This document shows, piece by piece, positions 50,682 through 60,603 of a DNA stretch of 64,000 nt. A program made the position numbers and the translations under genes. Below the pieces are notes generated by a model. The model was given only the letters and a program-made list of their open reading frames with translations. It was not told where the DNA came from and did not search any database. The first letter of the stretch is position 1. Each line of letters begins with the position of its first letter. The stretch covers positions 1 through 64,000 of the forward strand of contig JAQUYD010000006.1 in NCBI GenBank assembly GCA_028692035.1, given 5' to 3'. Origin of the DNA: Oscillospiraceae bacterium (GTDB lineage: Bacteria > Bacillota > Clostridia > Oscillospirales > Ruminococcaceae).

Positions 50682-52036
50682 GCGGCTATTTCTTAAGCGA
50701 AATCAGCGAATGGATCTGTGCGGATAAAAAGTTGTTCGGCACGGTGGGAGAAATTGTGACCGATTCCAGAAAGATTACGCCTGGTTGCCTGTTTATCGCG
50801 TTAGAGGGCGAATCCTTTGACGGGCACCGCTTTATTGGCGATGCCCTGGAAAAAGGCGCGGTAGCGGCCGTTGCCCATAAAAAGGGTGCGGAACCTGCGG
50901 AAAAGACTCTGTATGTGGGCAACACCGAGCGGGCGCTACGGGCGCTGGCCAGGATGCACCGGATTAAGCTCGATCCGGTGACGGTGGGTGTTACCGGCAG
51001 CGTGGGCAAAACCACCACCCGGGAAATGATCGCAGCGGTGGTGCGGCAAAAATACCATACGCTGACCACGCCGGAAAATTTAAATAACAACATCGGTATG
51101 CCCCAGACCCTTTTACAGCTGACGCCGGAACATCAGGCGGCTGTAATCGAAATGGGCATGACCGCTTTGGGCGAGATCGAGGAGCTGGCCACCACGTTGC
51201 TGCCCCAGATCGGGGTCATCACCAACATCGGCGTTTCCCATATGGAGCGGCTGGGCAGCCAGAAAAACATCCGCCAGGCCAAGTTGGAGATCGTCCAAGG
51301 ACTGCGGGAGGGGGCGCCCTTGCTGCTCAATGGCGACGATTCGATGCTGTGGGGCTACGAAAACCCGGATTTAAAGGTGATCTTTTACGGGATCGAGAAC
51401 AAAAACTGCCAGATTACCGCGAAGGATTTGGTCGTGCTGATGGGAAGCACCACCTTTACCATCTGTTATCAGGGCGAAAAATACCCGGCCCGCATCCCCT
51501 GTATGGGCAGCCACAATGTGCTCAACGCGCTGGCGGCTTTCGGCGTAGGCGTTTGCCTGGGGATAGATCCCCGGGAGGCGGCTGCAGCGCTGGACAAATA
51601 CCAGGTTACCGGCTGGCGGCAGAAGATCACGCCATTTCACGGTTTCACCGTGGTGGAAGACTGTTATAATGCGGGGCCGGAATCCATGAAGGCGGCGCTG
51701 TCCACCCTGTCGGGGATGCCCTGCACAGGGCGGCGGATCGCGGTGTTGGCGGATATGCTGGAATTGGGCTATTTGTCCGAGCAGGCCCACCGGCTGACCG
51801 GTCAGCTGGCGGGGCGCGTCAAGCTGGACGCGGTCTATGCGTATGGGGAAATGGCACGTTTGATCGTTGAAGAAGCGAAAGCCGCCGGGGTGCCGGATGC
51901 GGTTTGGTTCCCGGAAAAGCAGGCACTGACCGGCCATGTGCTGGCGTCGGTTCGCCCAGGGGATATCCTTTGGGTAAAGGGCAGCCATGGGATGGCGTTG
52001 GAAACGCTGGTCCAGGAAGTCTACCAGCAGGCTTAA
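50678..52036 (+). CDS. murF: UDP-MurNAc-pentapeptide synthase
   Basis: Ligates D-Ala-D-Ala to UDP-MurNAc-tripeptide (452 aa). ATP loop GVTGSVGKTTTREMI near residue 107, ENLNNNIGMPQTLLQL next, and the C-terminal domain motif VVEDCYNAGPESMKAAL near 325. It begins at TTG 50678, sharing bases with the murE stop, so the two are coupled. The N-terminal domain (IVTDSRKITPGCLFIAL) resembles the one in MurE, as expected. Confidence 0.94.
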   Translation: MSGYFLSEISEWICADKKLFGTVGEIVTDSRKITPGCLFIALEGESFDGHRFIGDALEKGAVAAVAHKKGAEPAEKTLYVGNTERALRALARMHRIKLDPVTVGVTGSVGKTTTREMIAAVVRQKYHTLTTPENLNNNIGMPQTLLQLTPEHQAAVIEMGMTALGEIEELATTLLPQIGVITNIGVSHMERLGSQKNIRQAKLEIVQGLREGAPLLLNGDDSMLWGYENPDLKVIFYGIENKNCQITAKDLVVLMGSTTFTICYQGEKYPARIPCMGSHNVLNALAAFGVGVCLGIDPREAAAALDKYQVTGWRQKITPFHGFTVVEDCYNAGPESMKAALSTLSGMPCTGRRIAVLADMLELGYLSEQAHRLTGQLAGRVKLDAVYAYGEMARLIVEEAKAAGVPDAVWFPEKQALTGHVLASVRPGDILWVKGSHGMALETLVQEVYQQA

Positions 52037-52084
52037 AATGCAGCCAACGACAACAGGCCGCGGCAGGCGGCGGATAAGGGGCGT

Positions 52085-53098
52085 ATGATGAGGACGTTTA
52101 TTATTCTAATGACAGCATTACTGGCCTTTGGCATTACTGCCTTGATGGGATTTTGGCTGATCCCGCTGCTGCGGAAGGTCAAATATGGCCAGACCATTTT
52201 GGACATTGGCCCGGTGTGGCATAAGAATAAGCAAGGGACCCCGACGATGGGTGGCTTTATGTTTATTGCAGGTGTGCTGGCTGCGGTTACAATGGGCTAT
52301 TTGGTGTATATGGGCGCAGGCGGCGGGGAAAATGAAATATCCCCTATTTTTGGGACCCGGCTGTTTGCCGGCATGATTATGGCCATGGCTTTTGCCTTTC
52401 TGGGTTTTATGGACGACTACATCAAGGTGGTCAAAAAGCGGAACCTGGGCCTGACCGCCGGGCAAAAAATGATCATGCAGATCCTGATTGCGGCGATTTA
52501 CCTGGTTATTCTCTATCTGGCGGGGGATACTTCCACTGTATTGAGAATCCCGTTTCTTGGGGATTTGGATTTGGGCCTGTTTTATTATCCCATCGCGCTG
52601 TTCATTCTGGTTGTGGGTACGGTCAACGCAGTGAACCTGACCGACGGCATTGACGGACTGGCAAGCTCCGTAACCTTTATCGCGTCGCTGGGATTTATGG
52701 TCATCGCCGCGCTTTTCTCGATTTATGAGATGCAACTGCTGGCGGTAGCGGTGGCCGGCGCGATGCTGGGTTTTTTGGTCTGGAACTTCCATCCGGCCAA
52801 GGTGTTCATGGGCGATACCGGTTCCATGTTTTTAGGCGGGCTGGTAGTAGCGATGGGATTCGGGCTGGGGCTGCCGTTCCTCATCGCCATCATCGGGATA
52901 ATTTATCTGGGCGAGACCCTTTCGGTCATGCTGCAGGTGGCCTCCTTTAAGCTCACCGGCAAGAGGATTTTTAAAATGAGCCCCATCCACCACCATTTTG
53001 AAATGAGCGGCTGGAGCGAAGTGAAAATTGTAGCTGTATTTTCTTTGATTACGGCTGTGGGCTGCGCTTTGGCAGTCTGGTGGGTCGTATCCCTGTAA
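52085..53098 (+). CDS. mraY: Phospho-MurNAc-pentapeptide translocase
   Basis: Makes lipid I from UDP-MurNAc-pentapeptide and undecaprenyl phosphate in the membrane. About ten helices. Signature motifs are GFMDDYIKVVKKRNLGLTAG near 113, NAVNLTDGIDGLA near 183, FMGDTGSMFLG near 244 and the HHHFE near 301. 337 aa is normal. The start could be ATG 52085 or 52088. In many Clostridia murD lies right after mraY, but here ftsW does. Confidence 0.96.
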   Translation: MMRTFIILMTALLAFGITALMGFWLIPLLRKVKYGQTILDIGPVWHKNKQGTPTMGGFMFIAGVLAAVTMGYLVYMGAGGGENEISPIFGTRLFAGMIMAMAFAFLGFMDDYIKVVKKRNLGLTAGQKMIMQILIAAIYLVILYLAGDTSTVLRIPFLGDLDLGLFYYPIALFILVVGTVNAVNLTDGIDGLASSVTFIASLGFMVIAALFSIYEMQLLAVAVAGAMLGFLVWNFHPAKVFMGDTGSMFLGGLVVAMGFGLGLPFLIAIIGIIYLGETLSVMLQVASFKLTGKRIFKMSPIHHHFEMSGWSEVKIVAVFSLITAVGCALAVWWVVSL

Positions 53099-53131
53099 AA
53101 GAGAATTTTATCCGAAAAGAGGGAAGCGTGG

Positions 53132-54280
53132 ATGGCGCAAAAACAAAATGCACAGGGCAAGAAAACACGTCCGGTGGGCAGGGGGAACATGGATATTACC
53201 TTCCTGGTATTGGTCCTTTTGCTGTTGACGTTTGGATTGATCATGCTTTTTTCCGCCAGCTACGCTTATGCTTATTACCATGACAATGATAGCTTTTACT
53301 ATATCAAAAAACAGATCATTTTTGCCATTGCTGGCATCATCGCCATGATCGTAGCTTCTAATTTTGATTACCGTTATTGGCAGAAGCTGGCTTTGCCGGT
53401 GATGGGTGTTGCCGTCATACTGCTGATCGTGGTGCTGTTTATGCCCAAAATCGCAGGTGTGCACCGCTGGATTCCCGTCGGGAACCTAACCACCTTTCAG
53501 CCCTCAGAGATTGCAAAGTTTGCCATTGTGATCATGTTTGCAAAAATGGTCACCATGTATGGCGAAAAGATGAAGACCTTTCGATACGGCATCGCGCCCT
53601 TTCTGATTGTGTTAGGCATGGTTGCGGGCCTGATGATGCTGGAGCCCCATCTGTCCGGCACCATCCTGATCGCGACCATTGGCATTGTCATGATGTTCGT
53701 CGGCGGTGTTGATCTGAAATGGTTTGCATTGGGCGTTGGCGTGCTGGCGGCAGGCATTGTGATCGTTGTTATGATTCCCGGTGTTATCCAATACGCCCAA
53801 TCCCGCCTGGAATACTGGCTGGATCCCTTTGCGGATCCCCAGGGCTTGGGCTTTCAGACCATCCAATCGCTGCTGGCCATCGGTTCCGGCGGCGTCATGG
53901 GGCTGGGCCTTGGGAACTCCCGACAAAAATACCTGTATATCCCGGAGCCGCAGAACGACTTTGTGTTTTCCATCGTCTGTGAAGAATTGGGCCTGGTTGG
54001 GGCGACGATCATCGTCATCCTGTTTGCGCTTTTGGTGTGGCGCGGATATGTCATCGCCATTCGGGCGCAGGATAAATTTGGAACCATGCTGGCGGTGGGC
54101 CTGACCACGCAGGTGGGCCTGCAGGCGCTTTTGAACATCGCCGTTGTGACCAACACCATTCCCAACACGGGTATTAGCCTGCCGTTTTTCTCCTACGGAG
54201 GCACGGCGCTGATGATGTTGTTGGCACAGATGGGGGTCATTTTGTCCGTTTCCCGGCGCGCGGCGCTGGAAAAACAGTAG
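53132..54280 (+). CDS. ftsW: FtsW/SpoVE-type peptidoglycan polymerase
   Basis: SEDS-family glycosyltransferase with ten membrane segments (382 aa). Conserved features: LGLGNSRQKYLYIPEPQNDF with VFSIVCEELG near 270, and the end motif SLPFFSYGGTALM near 350. SEDS proteins pair with a class B PBP, and the pbp in this cluster is the natural partner. The cytoplasmic N-terminus is short and basic. SpoVE and FtsW cannot be separated by eye; position favours a division role. Confidence 0.93.
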   Translation: MAQKQNAQGKKTRPVGRGNMDITFLVLVLLLLTFGLIMLFSASYAYAYYHDNDSFYYIKKQIIFAIAGIIAMIVASNFDYRYWQKLALPVMGVAVILLIVVLFMPKIAGVHRWIPVGNLTTFQPSEIAKFAIVIMFAKMVTMYGEKMKTFRYGIAPFLIVLGMVAGLMMLEPHLSGTILIATIGIVMMFVGGVDLKWFALGVGVLAAGIVIVVMIPGVIQYAQSRLEYWLDPFADPQGLGFQTIQSLLAIGSGGVMGLGLGNSRQKYLYIPEPQNDFVFSIVCEELGLVGATIIVILFALLVWRGYVIAIRAQDKFGTMLAVGLTTQVGLQALLNIAVVTNTIPNTGISLPFFSYGGTALMMLLAQMGVILSVSRRAALEKQ

Positions 54281-54294
54281 AGGGGAAGAAGAAT

Positions 54295-55422
54295 ATGCGG
54301 GTTTTATTTGTCTGCGGCGGCACCGGGGGGCATATCAATCCGGCGTTGGCCGTGGCAGGATATTTGAAAAAGCAGCAACCGGACGCTGAAATCCTGTTTG
54401 CCGGTAGCCCCCTGGGAATGGAGGCCGGATTGGTTCCCAAGGCGGGGTTTGCGTTTGCCCCCATCAAGGTCAAAGGTTTCCAGCGGCAATTCAGTTGGCA
54501 CAACCTAAAAAACAACATAATGGCGGTGGCGTATCTGACCACCTCGGGGCGGCGTTCCCGCCAGATTCTACGCCAGTTTTGCCCAGATGTGGTGATGGGA
54601 ACCGGCGGGTATGTCAGCGGCCCGTTGGTGCGGCAGGCGGCAAAAATGGGGATCCCCACCCTGACCCATGAGCAGAACGCCTTCCCCGGTGTGACGACCA
54701 AGCTTTTGAGCCGGTATGTGGATCGGGTGATGCTGGCCGTGCCGGAGGCAAAGAAATATCTCAATCCCGGCGCGCATTATGTGGTCACAGGAAATCCGGT
54801 GCGGGAGGCGTTTTTTACCGCTGACCGGGCGGCTGTCCGGGAAAAAATGGGGCTGGAGGGGAAAATCTGCGTCCTGTCGTTTGGCGGCAGCCTAGGCGCC
54901 CGGCGGATCAACGAAGCCATAGCCCAGTTGATTTCCCATAATAAGGAAAAAACCAACGTTTTTCATATCCACGCCACCGGCGCATATGGAAAGGCTCTTT
55001 TTCCGCAGCTTTTACAGGAAAAAGGGGTTAAAAATGGCACGAAAAATGAAAATTTGGACGTCAGGGAATATATTTATGACATGCCCGAATGCTTTGCAGC
55101 GGCGGATCTGATCATTGGCCGCTCTGGCGCCAGCACCCTCAGCGAACTGGAAGCGTCGGGCAAGGCGTCGATTTTGATTCCGTCCCCCAACGTGGCGGAG
55201 AACCATCAGTATCACAATGCCATGACTCTGGTGCGGAAAAACGCGGCGGTGGTCATCGAGGAAAAAGACCTGACCGGCCAGCGGTTGTGCGAGGAATTTG
55301 ACCGGCTGTGTGCCGACCCTGCAAAATTGCGGCAGTTAGGCGAAAATGCGGCCAACCTTGCGATCAATGACGCCAACGACCGGATCTATCGGCAGATTTT
55401 AGAGCTGTACCAGAAAAAATAG
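54295..55422 (+). CDS. murG: UDP-GlcNAc:lipid I GlcNAc-transferase
   Basis: Converts lipid I to lipid II at the inner membrane face. N-terminal G-loop CGGTGGHINPALAVA near residue 8, GTGGYVSGPLVRQA near 103, THEQNAFPG near 123, the second G-loop SFGGSLGARRIN near 198, and the UDP-binding RSGASTLSELEASGKASILI near 277. 375 aa is normal. GGGGAAGAAG precedes the ATG, 14 bp after ftsW. Confidence 0.96.
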   Translation: MRVLFVCGGTGGHINPALAVAGYLKKQQPDAEILFAGSPLGMEAGLVPKAGFAFAPIKVKGFQRQFSWHNLKNNIMAVAYLTTSGRRSRQILRQFCPDVVMGTGGYVSGPLVRQAAKMGIPTLTHEQNAFPGVTTKLLSRYVDRVMLAVPEAKKYLNPGAHYVVTGNPVREAFFTADRAAVREKMGLEGKICVLSFGGSLGARRINEAIAQLISHNKEKTNVFHIHATGAYGKALFPQLLQEKGVKNGTKNENLDVREYIYDMPECFAAADLIIGRSGASTLSELEASGKASILIPSPNVAENHQYHNAMTLVRKNAAVVIEEKDLTGQRLCEEFDRLCADPAKLRQLGENAANLAINDANDRIYRQILELYQKK

Positions 55423-55516
55423 ACGGCTGTTTGCCCTTTTCACCGAAAGCGCCTGGATGCATATGATGAAATGAGCCGCTCCCAGCGGGACTTTTTATCA
55501 GGAAGGATGGGCGTTT

Positions 55517-56770
55517 ATGGGTCGATATGAGATTACGGGCGGGCGGCGCTTGGAGGGGGAAATCTCCATTCAGGGCGCCAAAAACAGTGTTTTGCCAATC
55601 CTGGCGGCGACAGTGCTGACAGCGGGCCGCTGTGCGATACATAATTGCCCTGCTCTTTCCGACACGGCGCTGACCGTTCAGATTCTGCGGACGCTGGGCT
55701 GCCGTGTGGATTGGAGACAGGGGAGCGTTTTGGTAGATGCCTATGGGTTGTCCGATCCGGAATTGCCCGGCGTCTTGACGGGGAAGATGCGTTCGTCCAT
55801 CGTGTTTCTGGGGCCGCTGCTGGCCCGTCATGGCCGCGCAAAAATCGCCTATCCGGGCGGCTGCCGGCTGGGCCCGCGGCCCATTGACCTGCATTTGGAG
55901 GGCCTGCGCCAAATGGGGGCCGTCGTGCGGGAGGAAGAGCAATTTCTGACATGCCAGGTGCCACAAGGGCTGCGGGGCGCCCGGATTGTTTTATCTTTTC
56001 CTAGTGTGGGCGCCACCGAAAATCTGATGATGGCAGCGGTTCTGGCAAAGGGGAAAACCACCCTGATCAACTGTGCCTGCGAGCCGGAGATTGTCGATCT
56101 GGCGGCGTTTTTAAACCGGTGCGGCGCAAAAATCAGCGGCGCGGGGGAAAATACGATCGAGATTGAAGGGGTGTCCGCGCTGCAGGGGTGTGAATATGCG
56201 GTTATCGGCGATCGTATCGCCGCCGCAACCTACCTGACGGCCGCCGCCATGACCGGCGGAAAGGTACTGGTCACCGGGATCTGCCCAGATAGCCTCATGT
56301 CGATGCTGGCACTGCTACAAATGACCGGCAGCGAGGTCCGCTGGGAAGAAACATTCTGTTATTTGGGCGGAAAAGAACGGCCAAAGGCCATACCACAGAT
56401 CCGGACGATGCCCTACCCGGGATTCCCTACCGATGGGTTGCCTCTTTTTTTGTCACTGGCGGCAGTGGCGGATGGAACCGGCATTTTTGTGGAAAACATT
56501 TTTGAAAATCGCTATAGTAGCGTCCCGGGCTTGCAGCGGATGGGGGCAGCGATCCTGCAGGAGGGAAAGGTTGCGGTGGTCGAGGGGCGCGAATCCCTCC
56601 ACGCGGCGGATGTCTGCGCTGAAGATCTACGCGGTGGCGCGGGGCTTGTACTGGCGGCAATGGCGGCCCAGGGCGTCAGCCGGATCGAAGGGATCGACTG
56701 GATTGACCGGGGGTATGAGCGGTTTTGTGAAAATTTGACGGCGCTAGGTGCGCGCGTTTTGAAAAAATAA
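55517..56770 (+). CDS. murA: UDP-GlcNAc 1-carboxyvinyltransferase
   Basis: First committed step of peptidoglycan synthesis: enolpyruvyl transfer to UDP-GlcNAc. IQGAKNSVLPILAAT near residue 18 carries the KN pair, and the active-site cysteine is in GGCRLGPRPIDLHL near 117, the residue attacked by fosfomycin. 417 aa is normal. Firmicutes often have a second murA elsewhere. It sits before ftsQ, as in other Clostridia. Confidence 0.95.
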   Translation: MGRYEITGGRRLEGEISIQGAKNSVLPILAATVLTAGRCAIHNCPALSDTALTVQILRTLGCRVDWRQGSVLVDAYGLSDPELPGVLTGKMRSSIVFLGPLLARHGRAKIAYPGGCRLGPRPIDLHLEGLRQMGAVVREEEQFLTCQVPQGLRGARIVLSFPSVGATENLMMAAVLAKGKTTLINCACEPEIVDLAAFLNRCGAKISGAGENTIEIEGVSALQGCEYAVIGDRIAAATYLTAAAMTGGKVLVTGICPDSLMSMLALLQMTGSEVRWEETFCYLGGKERPKAIPQIRTMPYPGFPTDGLPLFLSLAAVADGTGIFVENIFENRYSSVPGLQRMGAAILQEGKVAVVEGRESLHAADVCAEDLRGGAGLVLAAMAAQGVSRIEGIDWIDRGYERFCENLTALGARVLKK

Positions 56771-56786
56771 AAGGCGGGAAAGAAAA

Positions 56787-57740
56787 ATGAGCAGGAAGCA
56801 GAAACGAAGAAGTGATAAACGCGGCGCCCCCCATCACTATGGGAGAACGAACGAACGCCCGGCTTCTGCGGCGGGAAAGAAACACCGACGGCGTAGAGGG
56901 AACAACGTCCTCTGGTATCTGCTGATTTTGGCTTTTATGGTGACGACTACAATCATTCTGACCACCACTGTCTTTTTTAAAATTAAGACGATTACCGTTA
57001 CCGGCAGCGAGCATTATGATGACCGGTCACTGATCATTTCGTCCGGCATTTTGCTGGAAGAGAATATGTTCCGGCTCAAGGATGGGCAGATCAAGGAGAA
57101 GCTGATCGAGGAGTACAGTTATATTGCCGCAGTAAAGATCCGGCGGCGCCTGCCGGATACGATTATCCTGGAAATCACTGAGGCTGATCCGGCCGGCGCC
57201 ATCGACGCCGGCGCAGGGTACACGCTGATTAGCGGAGAGGGGCGCGTGTTGGAATGTAACACACCGGTCCTGCCAGAGGAAATGCCTGTCGTCATGGGCT
57301 TTTCAGAAGAAACGCCGGCGCAGGGCAGCTATTTGGATGAAACGGATTCGGAGAATGTCAAACGGATGCGGCTGGTTATGGATGCGGTGGAGAAAACTGG
57401 GTTTCTTTATTTTAATATCATCGATCTCTCGGATCCTTACAATTTGAAATTATACTATCAGGATATTTTTGAAATTGTTTTAGGCACGGACACAAATTTG
57501 GAGTATAAACTCGAGCTGGTAACAGAGGTGATTGAGGCGCAAGATCTGGTCGCCAGCTTCCACGGGATCATCGACGCTTCTTACGACGGAGAGGTCTGGA
57601 CCCGGCCGTCTGGCAGCGTGACGCCGCCGTCTTCCACCGGGCAGGGCGGCGGGGATTCGCAAACAGACGCGCCTATCAGCGAATCTGCACCCGGAGAGGG
57701 CCAACAGCAGGATAGTGGGTCGTCGATACCGGAAAGCTAA
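56787..57740 (+). CDS. ftsQ: FtsQ/DivIB division protein
   Basis: A bitopic division protein (317 aa). A very basic cytoplasmic tail (about 1-38) precedes the membrane helix (LILAFMVTTTIILTTTVFF, near 47-66). The POTRA domain follows (KTITVTGSEHYDDRSLIISS and YIAAVKIRRRLPDTIILEIT), then the FtsQ/DivIB beta domain. A Ser/Gly/Gln-rich tail ends it. Between murA and ftsZ, its usual place. It should bridge FtsL and the septal PBP. Confidence 0.9.
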   Translation: MSRKQKRRSDKRGAPHHYGRTNERPASAAGKKHRRRRGNNVLWYLLILAFMVTTTIILTTTVFFKIKTITVTGSEHYDDRSLIISSGILLEENMFRLKDGQIKEKLIEEYSYIAAVKIRRRLPDTIILEITEADPAGAIDAGAGYTLISGEGRVLECNTPVLPEEMPVVMGFSEETPAQGSYLDETDSENVKRMRLVMDAVEKTGFLYFNIIDLSDPYNLKLYYQDIFEIVLGTDTNLEYKLELVTEVIEAQDLVASFHGIIDASYDGEVWTRPSGSVTPPSSTGQGGGDSQTDAPISESAPGEGQQQDSGSSIPES

Positions 57741-57808
57741 AGAAAATATTGTAAATTTCAGTGAAAAAGTCCGAAAAAACGGGCAGAATCAGTAGATTTA
57801 CTATTGAA

Positions 57809-57837
57809 TTGAGACGAAAAAAATGGTACTCTAAAAT
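57809..57837 (+). promoter_or_regulatory. Promoter of ftsZ
   Basis: TTGAGA (57809-57814), 17-bp spacer, TAAAAT (57832-57837) in the 195-bp gap before ftsZ. A separate TTGACA at about 57862 has no matching -10. Confidence 0.6.
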
Positions 57838-57935
57838 GAGAAAGTTTGAATCTATTTTTTGTTGACATCAGCATCCGGAGCTGGCCGTTTACGGCTCCTG
57901 TTTGGGATAAAAGAAATTTTAGGAGGAAATAAAAA

Positions 57936-59051
57936 ATGCTCATGAATTTTGAAATTGACAACTACGTCGATAAAGGCGTTGCTATCAAAGTGGTCGGCGT
58001 CGGCGGCGGCGGCGGCAATGCGGTTAACCGGATGATTTCTTCCGGCATGCAGAGCGTAGAATTCATTTCTCTGAATACGGACAGCCAGGTTCTTTCCTCC
58101 TCAAATGCAACGCAAAAGATTCAGATTGGCATAAAATCCACCCGCGGCAAAGGCGCCGGCGGGCACCCGGAGATCGGCCAGAAAGCGGCGGAGGAAAGCC
58201 GGGAAGAAATTTCTTCGACCCTAAAAGGAACCGATATGCTATTTGTAGCCGCGGGGATGGGCGGCGGCACCGGTACCGGCGCAGCGCCGGTCGTGGCACA
58301 GATCGCCAAGGAGATGGGGATCCTCACTGTCGGCATTGTGACAAAACCCTTTGCTTTTGAAGGCCGCCGGCGGATGGAACAGGCCGAGATGGGCATCCTT
58401 GCGCTGAGAGAACATGTGGACGCGTTGGTGGTTGTTCCCAACGAAAAACTTAAATATTTGTCTGATACGAAGATTACACTGGTCAATGCGTTCGAGGTGG
58501 CGGACGATGTGCTGCGGCACGGCGTGCAAAGCATTTCGGACCTAATCAATATTCCGGGGCTCATCAACCTTGACTTTGCGGATGTCACCGCTGTGATGAA
58601 AGACGCGGGACAAGCCCACATGGGCGTGGGCCGCGCCTCCGGCAAGGACAAGGCTGCCGACGCGGCGGCGGCGGCGATTTCCAGCCCGCTGCTGGAAACT
58701 TCGATCAATGGGGCCAAGGGCGTGATTATCAACATTATCGCTTCACCGGATATCAGCTTAGAGGATGTGGATTTGGCCTCCAGCATGGTGCGGGACGTGG
58801 CGAATCCAGATGCGAACATCATCTGGGGCGCGGCGCTTGACCCGACCTTCAACGACGAAATGCAGGTGACGGTTATCGCCACCGATTTTGAGGCGGAGGA
58901 GCCGTTTAAGCAGGAGGAAAAGCCGCAGGAAAACCCAATTGAAGAGAAGGATCCGGCTTCGGAAATCCTAAAAAGCCTGGGGATCAGCGACGGGGAAGAG
59001 AAACGGGAGATCGACGAGTTTGAAGAGATCCGTAAAATCTTTGACCGGTAA
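57936..59051 (+). CDS. ftsZ: Cell division protein FtsZ
   Basis: Tubulin-like GTPase forming the Z ring (371 aa). GTP-binding [15 protein letters not shown] near residue 20 and the tubulin signature [17 protein letters not shown] near 103; T7 loop [11 protein letters not shown] near 209. After a variable linker it ends in [13 protein letters not shown], which lacks the usual proline-containing C-terminal peptide that binds FtsA. Start ATG 57936 or 57942 after AGGAGG. No ftsA is seen in this cluster. Confidence 0.97.
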   Translation: MLMNFEIDNYVDKGVAIKVVGVGGGGGNAVNRMISSGMQSVEFISLNTDSQVLSSSNATQKIQIGIKSTRGKGAGGHPEIGQKAAEESREEISSTLKGTDMLFVAAGMGGGTGTGAAPVVAQIAKEMGILTVGIVTKPFAFEGRRRMEQAEMGILALREHVDALVVVPNEKLKYLSDTKITLVNAFEVADDVLRHGVQSISDLINIPGLINLDFADVTAVMKDAGQAHMGVGRASGKDKAADAAAAAISSPLLETSINGAKGVIINIIASPDISLEDVDLASSMVRDVANPDANIIWGAALDPTFNDEMQVTVIATDFEAEEPFKQEEKPQENPIEEKDPASEILKSLGISDGEEKREIDEFEEIRKIFDR

Positions 59052-59066
59052 CAAGCGTGTTGCGTG

Positions 59067-59098
59067 CCGCGGAATACATGATGTGTTCCGCGGATTTT
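59067..59098 (+). terminator. Terminator of the dcw cluster
   Basis: Stem CCGCGGAATACAT / ATGTGTTCCGCGG with TTTTTG, 16 bp after the ftsZ stop. Confidence 0.85.
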
Positions 59099-59183
59099 TG
59101 TTTCTGGAACCGGTATCCTGCAGGGCGGGCATACGGCGAAAAGAATGGGGAAAGATAATCAAAAACGAAACCGGGGGAGACGG

Positions 59184-60419
59184 ATGAAACGAAAAAGAAT
59201 TGCTGCACTATTGGCGGCGGCATTGTCCTGTTTGGGCCTTGCGGGCTGTACCGCAGGAGAAAGCGGCAGCCTTTCGTCAGTGGAGCAGGGTCCCTATGGG
59301 GATGGGGTATATGAAGCGCAGATGCCCGCATACGAAAACGGATGGCGGGAGTATGGGAAGATTACAGTGACCGACGGGTATATTACCGATGTGGAATACG
59401 ACGCGTTGGACGAGGCGGGAAAGAAAAAAAGCCAGGATACGGCCTATCGGGACAGTATGGCCACAGGGAATGCGGCTGGTGGTTTGCCCGCCACCTACCC
59501 GGAAAAGGCGTACAGCGCGCTCGTAGATGATTTTCGCGCCGCAGGGTATGACTCGGAGCAGGTGGAAGCGGTAGCCGGGGCCACGGTGTCCTCCGGGAAT
59601 TTTAAAAAGGTCATGGCGGCTTTGATGGACTTTGTCCGGGCGGGAAATCCGGGGAGCATGACCCTGCCGTTGTACCAAGATGGCATTTATGAAGTGGAGA
59701 TGCCGGCATATGACAACGGCTGGAAGGATTTTATCCAGGTTACGGTCACAAAAGGTGAAGTGGAGACGGTCCTGTTCGACGCCAAAAAGGAAAGCGGAGA
59801 TTTAAAATCCGCCGACGAGGGCTACAAAAACAGCATGATCGCTGGAAATGCGGCCAACGGCCTGCCGGAAACCTATCCGGCGGATTATGCCCAGCGGCTG
59901 GTGGAAAATTACAAGCAGGCGGGGTCGGTAGAAGAAATGGATGGCGTAGCCGGAGCCACGATTTCTACCCGCAATTTTAAAAAGCTATTAAAACACGCAT
60001 TGGAAAAAGCAAAAGAGGGCGCTGCCACGATCAGCACCGCCCCGGTTTTTGAGGATGGCAGCTACCGCGCGCAGCTCAGCGCGCCGGATGAGGGGTGGAC
60101 TGAATTTGTGATTCTGACCATCCAGGACAATGCCATTACCCAAATTACCTTTGACGCCATGGACGAAACCGGCGCGTATAAATCCAAAGACGCCGATTAT
60201 CAGGCGCAGATGGAGCAAAATGGGGCGGGCACCTATCCGGCAAAATTTTATCCGGAGATTATCCAGGAATTTATCAAAAAACAATACCTGCCAGATGATA
60301 TGGAGACAGTTGCAGGTGCAACCCAGTCGACCAAAAACTTTAAAAGGCTGGTGATCGCCGCGCTGGAAAAGGCGTTGTACGGCGATCAGGAAATGGTAAC
60401 GGTGGACGCGGCGGAATAG
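59184..60419 (+). CDS. Lipoprotein with three FMN-binding domains
   Basis: An exported lipoprotein (411 aa): basic start MKRKRIAALLAAALS and lipobox LAGC with Cys near 23. Three FMN_bind domains of about 125 residues follow, each ending in VAGATxSx-NFK (VAGATVSSGNFK, VAGATISTRNFK, VAGATQSTKNFK), where the Thr is the expected site of covalent FMN. This resembles PplA-type flavinylated lipoproteins used in extracellular electron transfer, but no apbE or electron-transport gene is nearby. ATG 59184 follows GGGGGAG; the track adds 13 residues. Confidence 0.88.
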   Translation: MKRKRIAALLAAALSCLGLAGCTAGESGSLSSVEQGPYGDGVYEAQMPAYENGWREYGKITVTDGYITDVEYDALDEAGKKKSQDTAYRDSMATGNAAGGLPATYPEKAYSALVDDFRAAGYDSEQVEAVAGATVSSGNFKKVMAALMDFVRAGNPGSMTLPLYQDGIYEVEMPAYDNGWKDFIQVTVTKGEVETVLFDAKKESGDLKSADEGYKNSMIAGNAANGLPETYPADYAQRLVENYKQAGSVEEMDGVAGATISTRNFKKLLKHALEKAKEGAATISTAPVFEDGSYRAQLSAPDEGWTEFVILTIQDNAITQITFDAMDETGAYKSKDADYQAQMEQNGAGTYPAKFYPEIIQEFIKKQYLPDDMETVAGATQSTKNFKRLVIAALEKALYGDQEMVTVDAAE

Positions 60420-60467
60420 GAAATCAAAAAATGGAGGCTGGTTAAGCCTCATAAGAACATGTACTGT

Positions 60468-60512
60468 AAAGCGGCGCGGCCTTGATCAATCAAGGCCGCG
60501 CCGCTTTTTGCC
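60468..60512 (+). terminator. Strong terminator after the FMN lipoprotein
   Basis: An 18-bp near-perfect GC-rich stem (AAAGCGGCGCGGCCTTGA and its complement) with T5, able to act in both directions. Confidence 0.85.
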
Positions 60513-60603
60513 ATTTGCGGCAAAAGAGACTTTTCTGCTTTTATGCCTGTGTCAACGCGATGAGCGCCTGACCGATATCCGCGTTGATACAAACTGGAAT
60601 TTA

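Noticed and set aside
57862-57935. TTGACA near 57862 as the ftsZ promoter
   Set aside because: No acceptable -10 lies 16-18 bp downstream; the pair at 57809-57837 fits better.
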